A stretch of DNA of 64,000 nt from Apiosordaria backusii (taxonomy: Eukaryota; Ascomycota; Sordariomycetes; Sordariales; Lasiosphaeriaceae): positions 5,022,001 through 5,086,000 of the forward strand of contig JAUKTV010000001.1 in NCBI GenBank assembly GCA_030549205.1, read 5' to 3'. The notes beneath the pieces are model-generated. The model saw only the letters and a program-made list of their open reading frames with translations, made no database searches and was not told the DNA's origin. This document shows positions 23,306-34,855 of this stretch, piece by piece. A program made the position numbers and the translations under genes. Position 1 is the stretch's first letter; every line of letters begins with the position of its first letter.

Positions 23306-24875
23306 GGGTAGTACAATTTTGAGTTTGGAGGTTCAGATTCGAGATGTTTCTGTGAATGGTGATAATACTCGAGGAAGAAAGACACCAAAGGTGTTAGTCT
23401 TGTGTCGAAGATGTCACGGTTTGCAGCAATTGCATGTTGGTTTATGCTTCTGTAATACGAGTAGAATTAAAATAAATATAAGTAGAGCTATGCAGTGAGG
23501 ATTGAGGAGGATATACCGAGCATGGATCAGTGTGACACCCTCGCGCTCATTTGGACGTTGGGGGTACAGCGCCTTTGTATATGTTTCCTGACAGATATCC
23601 AAGTTTTTGACATCCCCATTTCATCGTAGAGTTTGATACATCTCGCGATACTTTGAACTTGGACCTGTCCAAAAGTCAAAGGTCGGTCCTCCTGACTGCC
23701 AGAGTCTCACTTACAGTCTATACTCATTTCCGAGAAGAAAAAAATTTAAAAGATGGATTTAAACTTCGAGGGCTTTAAACTATCTATCCGGTACCTATCA
23801 AGCCCTTCCCAATTCCTGACCAGCCACATCTTGATCTTTCAAGCCTAAACCGCCACAGTATCCTTCTCCAATCTTCTCTCCCTCTTTCTTAACCTTCTCC
23901 CCGGTAACTTCGATTTTTTTTCATCCCTCATCCCTACACCACATATCTCTCCAATAATTTCTTCTGTGTCCCTTCTCACTCCCGACCATCACTCTGAAGG
24001 ACACCCCCAGGTCATACAAGCATAGGGCCAACAAAACTTACATATAAGCTGCATCATCCAACTCCAACAACTCCAACAACTCCAGTCGGTGATCATGCCT
24101 GTCGTATTAAACGGAGCTTCTGCGCTGTAGCGAGTTCGAATCACCAAAAAGAAGTCCTCTCTTAATTCTTTTAGCCGTGCGGAAAGTAGGACATCTCAGC
24201 ATTCCCACCCATAGTCTTATTAATAATATTTATTAGATCCTTTACGAGGCAAGGCTTTGTAGTCCCATCTGTTTAGTTTAGCATTTTGATGTTCTTCGAG
24301 ATACCTAATGAACGAGTGTAGGCGATGTGAGAGATGTCATGTATGATGATGTATGTAAGGTAATTATGATTATGGTTTCATGGTCAGGGGGGGTGCTCGT
24401 AAGAAATAAATTCAGTTTACCCAGACCCAAGTTCGGCCCACAGAATTCAGAGACACAAACCGTTTCGGAAACCAATCTTTATTTCTCTCTCTCTCTCTCC
24501 CTCTCTTTGATGAACCGCGCCGTGAGCCGCCATGGAAAAGAGAACAATTGCGAGGTCTATACCGCCCCCAATCACAATAGGTAAAAACCGTCAAGAAAAG
24601 ACAAACTCACGCAATGCCGCAAACCCAAGCTTTATCTAAAGTGTATCATTTTGTTTTGGGAATATAAGAAAAATAATGTATGTGCACCTCTTTGGGGAAT
24701 TTGTATAGTCAAGCCATCAATCAATCAAACCGCCCTCCCAATTGTCCCCCTTTCTTTCTACTTTCATCCTGATATCTTCCCTTTCCCCTTTCTTCCCCTT
24801 CCCTTATCTTTCCTTTCCCTCCTCTATCTAAATAGTACACTCAATCCACACTGGCCTTTCACAAGACCGAAAATC
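23306..24875. other. Intergenic region
   Basis: No supported gene. It is AT-richer than its surroundings, with a TC microsatellite near 24484-24499 and CT-rich tracts toward 24840. It ends at the stop codon of the minus-strand exportin gene. Confidence 0.5.
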
Positions 24876-27800
24876 CTACTTCCGACCCTTGAGCAGCGTC
24901 AAAAACCACTCCACCAGCGGCTTACGCCCCGTCGTCGTCGTCAGCGTCCGCAAAAAGTCGTTGCTGTCCGAGCCAAGCTGGTTTTGGACGTGGTTGATAA
25001 AGAGGTCTGCCGTCTTCATCCAAATAGCTTGTTGAATACTGGCGATTTCATTGAGGATCTGCCGGGATGTGGCATCGCTGCTTGGTCTGAAGCCTCCGTC
25101 CTGCAGCACGTCCCAGCACACGCTGTGGAACTGGGAGAGCATAAACTGGTCGAAGCCGGGGATGGTGGGGGCTGGAGGGCCGGTAGCGACTGGGTTCTCA
25201 CCTGGGGTGATGATGTCGGGACCACCCCACTGAGTGATCATGCGGCTCAGGACGTTGAAGGCGATACGGCTGGCCACAAGGTTCCCATGTGCGATATTCT
25301 TGGCGATGCTGAAAATGGATGAGACAAGAGACTCGAAAATGCCCTGGTTCGCCGCGGACACCAAGACGCCCCCAAGATCATTCATGAGAATAACCTGAAT
25401 GAACGAGACGTATTCGCGTCTCAGCTCCTGGAGTTGAATTTCGTCATCGGTGCCGTTGATGGGCTCGGATAACCCTCCAAAGACTCGCTGAAGAAGTGGT
25501 GTCAGAAGAAGATCGAGGATATTGGAGATCTCTCCCTTGAAGTTGAAAACAATCTGCTCCAGCAGACGGAGGAACATGGCCATCTCGTCCTTGCTAGAGC
25601 TGCGAGAAAGCAGCCCTTCAATCCACTGTGGCAGTTGTGGGAGAACAGCAGAACCCAGAACGCCGAGAAGTCGGGAGAAGGCGGATCGGCAGGCGGCCCG
25701 GATCTCGTCACTCGTGTTAAGTTGATTCAAAGCAATGAGAATCGCCTCAGAAGCTCTCGTGAACTCGGCCGAAATCTCTTGCGCTGGCTGAGCCCTTGCC
25801 TTGGTTTGACCTAGAGGGGTGTCGGCAAAACCATTGGCCAACGTACCGAGAGCCATAATGATGTGGTGAATCTGTAGAATAGCCTGCGCATCACCAGCCT
25901 TGGCTCTCTCCAAGTGGACGCTCATATCCGAGAAGAGAGGCTCCATGACGGACCGAGCGTACAAGGCCTGGTCGGCAACAGGGGTGGCAGAAGTTGACGA
26001 TACACAGCCAACAGCCTCGAACAAGTAGAGCTGGCCATTGAAGACTGCATCGGCGGAGTGATCGGATTCATCAGACGACATGTCGTCATCAGCGTCGTTG
26101 CTAGGAACCTCAGCCTTGATGGGCAGCAAGTCCCCGATGGACTCGATCACCGTCTTGGCCACGTTCCCAACCTGCGCCCTCAGCATCTTAACGAAGCGCA
26201 AGAACAGGTACCACGAGCGCGTTCGAACTCTAACGTGCTCATGATGCACTAGTCTTACAAAGTTCTCAAGGACCTGAGGGATGTAGTTTTGGTGGCTCTC
26301 AAAGAAGCTGTGATATCGGACGCAGATCTCCATGTACTGTAGCAGGATGGCAGGGTGGGCATAGTTGGCGATGCCTTTGAAGTGTCAGTATTATGCACAA
26401 TCTGCGGATGAAGGAAGAGAGTATGACAAAAACTTACCAGAATCAACCATTTTGCTCATCATGAGAGTAAGCCGCTCTGCTGCCACGGGGTTTGCCTGGC
26501 TCTTGGCGGCCAGACCCATGTTGGGCAGCGCAAGCTCACCAAACAAGTACATTTCATGGAGCGCCAGATCCAGATCTCTCCAGTCCATCTGAGACCCTTG
26601 TTGTTGCAGAGTTGAAAACATGTTGCCGACCAGGTTGCTCATGAACTCCATGCAGAGGTTCTCGTCAACGGCAGCGACGCTCTTTTGGAGTATTTGCAGC
26701 CTCTTACGCAGCTCCAGGAATTCTGCTTCGTCTGTTTGTTCGTCTTCGAGTCCCCAGTTGGATGTTTCGTCGTACCTCATCTTGAGAACTATAGCATTCA
26801 GAATGGAAGGGAGCATTTCGGAATAGGTCGCCGGAAGAGTTCCGACTTTTCTAAGGAAAGTGAGGAGATCGGTTAATGAGGGAATAACGGTCGAGCAGAC
26901 CTCATCGTACTCGTCCGAGAACAGGCGGAGCAGCGGGGGCAAGAAGTCTTGCAGAAGCTGCTCAGCCTTTGCCCTCGTATCATTGTCAACCTTGCCGTCT
27001 TCGAGGACGCGCACAACGTCTGACATGACAGCGTTGACAAGCTTGGCGACAACCTCAGCCAGATCTGTATCATAGCGTGGAGTCCCCTTCCATTCGTTGA
27101 GTGGGGGGCTTCCCAGCAGTTCTGTGATAATTTCGCGGAGCTTCAAGAATGTGATCATCTCTATCTTGTCGCTGGCCTTCATTTTCTTGTTGACAATCTC
27201 GGTAAACGTATCAACAGCTGTATCTCTGACCTTGTCCTCGCCTCCCGAGGCATTTGTCCTCCCGACCAAGGGCAGCAAGAGACTAAGCATTTGCTGGTTG
27301 ATAACCAGGGAGATATCAGTCCAGCTCACCCATTTGCCGATGATTTTGAGCGTCATCTCAACCACTCCATCGTGCTGGTTGCTGTACCGAGACAGGATAT
27401 CAGCCCACGAGGTGGCAATCTTGGCCATATCCCGCTCGCGAATAAGATCTTTGAGATCACTATTACGCTTAGCCTCCTGCTCTTGTCGGCTGAGCATCAA
27501 ATCGGCAATTTCGTCGTGGATCGAGCTTAGGATACGGAGGTATAATATGACGCCGGGGAGGTTATCGTTTTGGGCGATTGCATAAAAGTCCTGGACGAAG
27601 CTGCTCCAGTGTTCCCTGTACAAAAAGACGAAGAGATAGGTAAGGGTTTGCGTCAATTTGTTTTGGAGATGTGCTGGGTCGACTCGATCCTGATTATTGC
27701 TGGTATATGTGCGTCCGATATATTCGAGCAGGGACTGCTTGAGAAAGACGAGGCTGGCAGCATCCAGCGCTTCTGAGTGAACAGCATTGTTGACAATTTC

Positions 27801-28131
27801 GAGGGAGACTAGTCGTACAACTTCGGACGCTGGGGGAGATCGGGTGAAGAGGCCTATACAGACCTGCCAGGCCTGGGGGTCGACTCGTAGTTGGTTAAGG
27901 TACTCGAAAGCCTGGCCCTTGAGTTCCTGGCTGGAGCTCGGGTTCCAAGCGACCTCGATCGCATTCTCGATCTGTGGAGGTAGAAGAACATGTTAGTATG
28001 GTAGGGCGACTTGAGAAGTGACGATGGGTCCAAAGGTATCCCTTCTGGTGGTAGCGGGGTTGGGAGATTGGGCGCTTTTTGCGGGGAACAGAATCATGGA
28101 TGCAACGAGTTGGGCTTACCTGAGCGTCCAT
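24876..28131 (-). CDS. los1: Exportin-T, tRNA nuclear export receptor (Los1/Xpot)
   Basis: Importin-beta-superfamily, RanGTP-dependent exporter of mature tRNA. Exons on the minus strand are 28120-28131 (12 nt, coding only MDAQ), 26438-27971 and 24876-26374, joining to 1014 aa, the usual family length of about 1000. Donors are GTAAGC and GTAAGT; acceptors are CCACAG and CAAAG. The N-terminus (IENAIEVAWNPSSSQELKGQ onward) fits the exportin-T start, followed by the Xpo1-like region and HEAT-type helices throughout. An acidic DDDMSSDESD insertion sits in the last third, and the frame ends LLKGRK. The 12-nt first exon would be missed by a plain open-frame search. It lies downstream of, and in the same direction as, the Pob3 gene. 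I am confident of the family. Confidence 0.88.
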
Positions 28132-28848
28132 TGCTGGACACAGTGTTTAATGTGGTGTTGTGAGGGATTTGGGGTGTGTATATGGGTGGGCTATTATTTT
28201 TTTCGCGAAGCTGCTATAACTCTGGCAGCTGTGGTGGGAGAGCACTCGGCATTCTCAGAGACGGCAGATGTGGCGCCGAAGACACATGAGTCGACCTTTG
28301 CTTCAGTTGGCCTCCATGGTCTGCAGGGAATATGGCGGTGGTGAGTTTGAATGGGCGTTATTCGGATGGAGACAGTGCACAGTTAAGGTCGCTCTTTTCC
28401 TCACGGTGACAGCCGCGGTATGACTGCTCGGAAGTTTGTTTCTATTGAGGTTGGTTCAACAGCTGGTTGGGAAACAAAGCGGTGGATGGAATGGGATGCT
28501 GCAAAGATGGTGGGGCAGAGGGGAATCAAAAAAGTCGACCACCAAAAGGACAGGCTTCCAGACACCGACTGCTGGCTGAACCTTAGTGGGGCACGCGCAC
28601 GTGCCACTATCTCCCAGCATGTCTCACGCCCCTTATTCAACGGTGTTGTCTTGCCGGGTGTGCCCTCAATCTCGGATTTATTGCTCTGGTTTCTAGAACA
28701 AAAAGCAATGCCATTCATTGTAATACACTACACACACGAAATATTCATAAATCCTTCGCCAGACCCCAACGCCAATAACCAGATAGTTGGCTCCAAAACA
28801 GACCCTATTTTCCTTCCCTCTAATTACCCCCAATCCAACATTATCCTT
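28132..28848. other. Spacer between Pob3 3' end and exportin-T promoter
   Basis: Contains the exportin-T promoter and leader and the Pob3 3' UTR. The 181-codon plus-strand frame at 28420-28965 overlaps the Pob3 tail and is hydrophobic and low complexity at its end, so it is treated as a shadow. No gene supported. Confidence 0.5.
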
Positions 28849-30687
28849 TCAACCAGTCTTCTTCTTCTTCTTTGGCCGTTCTTCCTCCTCTTCTTCAGCA
28901 TCCTCCATCTCTTCGTCTTCGTCATCATCCACCTCATTATCAACGTCGCTCTCCCCACTGCCTGATCCATCACTTTCGTGGTTGCTGTCGTACTCCTCTG
29001 CGACATCACTGTCTGAGTCGGCCTGGAAGTCCTCATCCACGCTCTCCTCATCCTCGTCAGCTGAACCACGATCGGCCTTGTTGTTGACCACTTCCTCGTC
29101 TGAACTGGCCATGTCCTCGGCTCTCATGGCCGCAGCAAGCATGTTGGCATCCTCGTCGATTTCGTTCTTAACGCGCAAGCCCTTAAATTTGAAGAAATCT
29201 TCGAGCCCCTTCAAGTCTTCACGGTTGATGTTGCTAAACTGCGAGGAGCCACCGCCCTTCATATGGACAGTGATATCGAACGTCGAAAGAGCCGAGACGG
29301 CCCCTCCCACGCGAGAGAAAGTGATGGACTGCGTTTGATCGTACGAGATGTAGGTGGCTGGCTTTGGCACGAACATGAAGGCCTTCTCCAAGCAGTACAA
29401 GAACCCTTCGCTGGCCTTGATGGAGCACTTGATGCCAGACTGTGCCCGGTGCGTTTGGAAGTTCTTGGCGGGGGAGAGAATCTTCTTGCCGGCCAGTCCT
29501 CTAAAAATCTGGGCCACGACACTGTGCAGAGGCTGCTCGTAATGAGGCTCGAGCTTGCCCTTGTATTTCTCGTTGAGGTCCTCCTCGGGGAGGTTCAGAT
29601 CCAGCGTCACTTCTTCATCGGTCTTGAACTGCATCACGAGGAATGGATACCTTGTCTGGCCCTGTCGCAAAGGTGGATCCAGCCCAATACAGAGGAGATA
29701 GTGAACCTCATCAGGCTTCGGAAGCACCATAAACTTCTTGATGGCTTCGTACTGGATCTTGTAGTCGTATGTCTTGCCGCGGAGACGAAATGACGTATCG
29801 TACATATCGATATCGAAACGACCTCTTGGCGTGAGGTGCAAGACATCCAGGAAGGTGGCAATTGTGTCGCCGGCCGATTCGCCAATCTCGGCCTTCTCGA
29901 TGAGCGTGTCGTAGAAAAGAGTGACGGCATTCTTTTCTTCTTCGTCAGCGTCGCTACCAGCATCACCGCCCTCGGCCTCCTTCCTGGTGGTTGTGCCTGG
30001 AATGTAAAATCTCATCTCGACCATCTGATCTTTTCCGGCAGACGCCTTCTTTCCCTTTCCAGGGGTCGCGCCATTTTGACCGTTGGCTTTTCCACCCTCA
30101 CCGACAGCAAACTCGACGGCGATTTCGTTTCTGCCGGCAAGATTGGTGTTGGAGATTTCGGAGTAAGGGATCTCGAATGCGGGGCGATTCTGAACGTTGA
30201 ATGTGAGCTCCGCCTTTCCAAACTCGGCCTTGCCCCAGTTCCAGCCGCGCAGCGAATGCTCCTTGTTCTCGAGGTTGGTGCTATACCAGTTCTTGAAGAT
30301 TTTGCTCAGGCGCTCGTAGTCCTAATGGGATGGCTGTCAGTGGCTGTCTTGAATTTGTATCAGGGTCGCAATTGCGTACTTCTTGCTGAAACCCATCCAG
30401 TTGGATGATGCCCGAATTTCTCTGCAGAATCTTGATCTCGTAGCCCCTGGCGGCTCTGCTCCACTGCGCACCGCCAATGTTGCCCTGATCGAGTGTAAAA
30501 GTGTCGCCGGGGCCTACTGGTTTCCAGCCGAGGCCGGTCTCTGCGAATCTGCATTTTCCGTGCTCCTTGGACAGGTCCAGGTAAATGTTGTCGAAACTCT
30601 CACTGCGCAACAGTTAGTTTGGGATAGTCCAGTCGGTAGAGCGCAAAAGAATTAAGTGAGAGAATATTGAACGTACATGGCGGCCAT
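28849..30687 (-). CDS. pob3: FACT complex subunit Pob3 (SSRP1-like)
   Basis: Histone chaperone subunit that works with Spt16 to open and rebuild nucleosomes during transcription and replication. Exons on the minus strand are 30677-30687 (11 nt), 30380-30602 and 28849-30321, joining to 568 aa. The start MAAIESFDNIYLDLSKEHGK is assembled across the tiny first exon. Domains in order: N-terminal dimerisation domain (ESFDNIYL to about 110), SSRP1/Pob3 PH-type domain around RFYIPGTTT and VLHLTPRGRFDIDMYDTSFR, a Rtt106-like PH module through FVPKPATYISYDQ, then an acidic tail ending in a short KKKKKTG basic end. As in other fungal Pob3 there is no C-terminal HMG box, so an Nhp6-like protein elsewhere would supply that role (family knowledge). 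Confidence 0.93.
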
Positions 30688-32082
30688 GATGATGATTTCC
30701 TATCCAAATTCCCGGTGATGGTTTGGATGGCGTTGTGGATATTGTCGGGTGGTAGGGGGACAGATTCGAAGGCGGCGTCGAAAGAACTTCCACTCGGCGC
30801 GCCTCAAGGATGGAATCGGCGGCCGTGACGCGACAAGCTAAATTGGTTGGCCCGTGCCCTTTGTCAGTGCCACAGGCAGCAGCTGAACTGCCGGGCGGTG
30901 TGGGTTTTAGTGGGGTGTCAGCTTGCAAGGAAGCTTGGGCCGCCCTTTTGGAGCTTCAAGATGTGGGGTATCTTAAATGATCACATCGAAGGTCTGTCTC
31001 TTTCTTCAACTTTGATCTCCTGTTACAGGAAGACGCATCTGGAAACCCACGTTTTGAACTGATCTACTGTGAGATCTTACAGATTTTGTGAGCAAATATT
31101 ATCACGACAAGGCTTGTTCACTGCCGCGATACCTACTTTACGATGACCTCTATTGTCTATGGCTCTTACACCAACCACTGGTTCTCCTCGATAAGGCTGC
31201 AATGACGCAGTCCATGACACCTCAAATAAACCACAGCATTCATGAAGAACGTTGGACATCGCCCGGTGCCTCTGTACCCCCAAATGTCACCAGATTTGCT
31301 GAAAACACACGCTTGTCAAACAAGACACTGGCATCAGGAGACCGCAGACGTAACCCTGCCGGGCAGATATGCCAATATTCTCCGAGCTGCCTGCAGGAAT
31401 CCCACAAACGCTCATGCAGCAGCAATCCCACAAACGCTCATGCAGCAGCCTGCCATGCCTAGGCGCCATTACCGGTCCGATACGTAACACGTAGTATTGG
31501 CAGGCAGTCAGCCAACGGGAGACTGGCAAGCTCGTTCATTGTGTGCCGTCTTCACCTGGACCGCTCCCGGGAACGAACACAAGCAACAAAGAGATTTGCG
31601 TACCCAGCCATATGTATTAGGTTTCATAGGCATATTTCAGGTTGTATTGTAAAATTTATAAGTGGTCTGTAAATCCGGTTGTTGATCACTGTTGGCCACA
31701 CAACCTTCTAGAAACATCTCGATCTTTTCATATGCAATATCTCGGCTCGTTTGTTCCGGGTTCCTCCTGCTGGTAGGTATAACATCATCCATCTGATGTC
31801 ACAGTAGCAAGTCGTGGGTGTGTGCACACACTTAATTTTTTAAACTCTGTTTAACCCCGCCCGCTGCTTGACAAGTCCGGTGTCAAGTCTGTCAGTCAGT
31901 TTTGTTGCTATCGAGTTTGGGACGTCACCCCGCTTCAAACAACTTCAACACTACACCTTGACCAGCCTCGAAGCTCTATAAACCCGCAACGTTGCAAAAG
32001 ATCATCGCCGTCTTTCCACTGCTCATCAACAAAGCCTCGCTTTTTCGACAATTATCACGTCGAAAAAAAACCCCTATCGAAA
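30688..32082. other. Intergenic region with a 26-bp tandem duplication
   Basis: Lies between divergent Pob3 and the GFA-like gene. A perfect 26-bp direct duplication, starting AATCCCACAAACGC, occupies 31398-31423 and 31424-31449. No supported gene otherwise. Confidence 0.6.
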
Positions 32083-32972
32083 ATGTCCCTCGCCCCCCTC
32101 CTCCACGGCGGCTGCCAATGCGGTCGAAATATCTACATTGTCCAGTTCCCCAAGCAGGAGACCATCTCCTCAACCACCACCCCCTCCTTCAATCAAGCCG
32201 CCCGACTACTCTTCAATCAACGTAAGCTCTTTCTCTATCCCGGCCCCTCTCGCCTTCCCCTACCTTATAACCTCCCTTTAGCACCCCCCATACCATATCC
32301 TACCCACCTCTACCCCCCTTACCTACCCCCATCTCCCTTGAAACACCATCTAACCAGCACACAGGCCACAACCTCACCCCCCTCCTCCGCATCCCCCTAT
32401 CCTACTACTCCGCCCTAACCCTCCCCATCCGCCCGGACGAGTCCCACTCCCTCATCCACCGCGCCTACACCCCTCCCCACCAACCGCACGCAATGCACCA
32501 CTTCTGCGGCTACTGCGGCACACCCCTATCCTTTTACTCCTCCACCCCGCAGGAAGAAAAAGACTTTATCCAGCTCACTTTGGGCAGTATGTGGGAGACT
32601 GACCTTGGCGAGCTGGACAAGCTTGGGTTGGTCCCCTCTGCTACAACCCCCGGTGATATTGACGCCGAGGAGCAGGAGGAGGGTCACAAGGTGGAAGTGA
32701 AAAAGGGGAGTGATTGGTTGGATGGGCTGATCGAAGGGAGTAGATTGGGGAGGTTGAAGAGAAGGGAGATGAGGAGGGTGGTGAAGGAGGGGAGGGGGGT
32801 CAGGGTGGAATATGAGATTAGTGAGTGGGTTGATGGGGAGGAATTGGAGGGGGAGGAACAGGAAAGGAAGGGTGGGAAGAGGAAGTTTGAACTGGCGTTG
32901 GAGGAGGAGTTTGGGGGTGGCGGCTCTGGTGGTGGGAGGCGGGAGGGGATGGAGGGGGTTCAGCCGCATTGA
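32083..32972 (+). CDS. GFA/CENP-V-type (DUF636) zinc-fold protein
   Basis: Two exons, 32083-32221 and 32365-32972, joined through a split Arg codon, give 248 aa. The N-terminus has HGGCQCGRN (C11-x-C13) and exon 2 has HHFCGYCGTP (C94-x2-C97), the flanking zinc ligands of the glutathione-dependent formaldehyde-activating (GFA) fold. No cysteine occurs between residues 13 and 94, so the middle zinc-ligand pair of catalytic GFA enzymes is absent. A single structural zinc site and a non-GFA function are therefore more likely (inference). The C-terminal half is charged, with Glu/Lys and Gly-rich stretches. The intron is longer than usual for this window (143 nt) and very C-rich. Confidence 0.7.
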
Positions 32973-34744
32973 GCTTGGGGTTGACTGTATGTATTGGACG
33001 AGTTGAAGGTGGTAAGAAACCCCAGGGGGCGAGAGTTGGGTGGGCAAGGAGGAAAACCCTCACATTTGCATTATTTGGGAGGTGGTATCCTTGTTGCGGT
33101 TTTGTAAACGGGGCTTATTGATTTCTTTTCCTAAAGAGGACAACAGGACAAATGGGATTATTATGGTCTGGACAGACTTGGAGGGAGCATATCGGGAGTT
33201 ATGTCTTTATTACCGCTTACCAAGAGGGAACTTAACTTTGTTTGTTTTTAAGAACATGACAGGAAATGGTCAGCTGGTTGTCTTGAACAGCTTGGCTGAT
33301 CCAATATCAAAACACAAATATAGCAGCACACCAAGACAAAAACAAAACAAGACTTACTGCGTATGAGAACCGCCGGGACGAGTTACCGTGAAGAGAGTTA
33401 CCGTGAAGACAGCACACAACTACCCGAAGATATCCCGAAGATTGTATTCCAAGCTTGTTGTTTGTTAAGTTCCTCATGAAATCCACGGGATCATCGTAAG
33501 ATATCCAGTCGATATTCGTAATATCATGCAAGTTCGGCTGGCCGGGAAGATCCTTGGGTTAATCCAAGCAAACAAGCAGTCTGTATCCGTAAAAAAGGGT
33601 GACCAAAAGGGACGGCGTTCCGGACTTTTTTTTGTTGAGCCACGCAGTGAAAGCAGTGAAGCTTGATTTGAATCCCGGCCCGCGGAAGGGAGGTTCATTC
33701 AAGGGGAGATGTGAATCGTCAGGTTCCCCCGAGGATTAGCCACAGCCGGCATTTTGCCAGACGCTCTTGAGGAGTTCGCGTAGGTACGCCGGGCGGTTGA
33801 AGAGGCTCATCTCGGCAGGGCGGGCGGTGTCCTGCCGTGGGTTGATTGTGTGCCCCCCTGTTAACCCTCTCATGATCAAGGTTTGCTTGGGGGAGTTTGC
33901 CCGAGGTTTACCCAGCCGGCGCGCACGCTTGATCCTTCGCGGCCCGGGTTTCCGAAAAAGCGGGCTGCATGAGAGTTGATCGGTGGTGGATTTATGAGAA
34001 GAGGAGAAAGAAAGAGGAGGGGTTTTTTGGGGCGGGGTTGGGTTGTTGTGGATGAATCACGAGAGAAAAACATGAGATGTCGATCGAAAGTTTTGAACGC
34101 ACTTTTTTTTTTACTGAGCTCGCTGGCTTTTGCGGCTCTTATAAGGCAGGAGGAATGCGCTTGCTGTAAGGTACGGCCTGGGGTAGGGGTAAGGCAGTCT
34201 GTCCGGGGGTAGGACCGTTTCGACCGTCTTTCTGGAAACTGGGCGCCGGATCTTTCTTTGCTTTCCTCCGACGCTTGAGGCTGGGCGGTGATCCCTGATT
34301 GGGGAGCCGGCAGGGGAAGGGGAGGGGGGTGGGTAGTGTAGGTTACGCAGTCAGGCTTGGGGCGGTTGGGACTTGGGAACCACTCCATGGATGTTTGGCG
34401 GGGGGTGTGTGATCGTGGGAAACACGGGAGAGACAAGGGGTCCCTCTCCGCTTCCGTGGAATTTGTTGTACAGTGTACATGTACCCCCATGCCCATCTCC
34501 ATCTCCTTGCTCACAAAGTGACAAAAGAACGATATTACCCCGCGGTGGAGACAACAACCTGGGGTCCTTGGGTCATGACCATGGCCATGTGCAAAGTAGC
34601 TGCAAGTGCTGCACGCGGCTAGGTACTCGCCCGCCCATCTCAGCCTATGCCTAGCCTTTTTCTCGGTGTCGACGGTCCGAAACACGGGAGAATGGGGGGA
34701 GAATGGGGAGCAACGGCCATGAAACCATTGATATGGTTTTTGTG
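32973..34744. other. Intergenic region upstream of the GH1 gene
   Basis: 1.8 kb upstream of the beta-glucosidase. A 309-codon minus-strand frame (33876-34805) spans promoter DNA, has no domain and is treated as chance. Several G-rich boxes occur (GGCGGGG near 34030 and 34397); some could bind carbon-regulation zinc-finger factors, but this is only a pattern match. Confidence 0.45.
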
Positions 34745-34753
34745 TATATATAA
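34745..34753 (+). promoter_or_regulatory. Probable TATA box of the GH1 gene
   Basis: TATATATAA lies 103 bp upstream of the GH1 start codon, followed by a CT-rich stretch where transcription probably begins. It is the clearest TATA element in the window and agrees with the strong codon bias of the gene it precedes. Confidence 0.5.
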
Positions 34754-34855
34754 CACATGTCCCCCCTCTGTGTTGGCTTCCTGAGAGATTCCTTTCCGTC
34801 TTCAATCACCTATCTCTGTCTCTGTCCTCCAAACAACCAGAGTTGGCTGCCCATC

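Noticed and set aside
24088..24145. tRNA-like ends (GGTGAT...ATCACC) with a GTTCGAA motif
   Set aside because: Only 58 nt, no D or anticodon arm can be formed and no T-run follows; most likely chance or a tiny relic.
33876..34805. 309-codon minus-strand frame upstream of the GH1 gene
   Set aside because: Lies over promoter DNA and the TATA box, with mixed low-complexity composition and no recognisable domain or codon bias.
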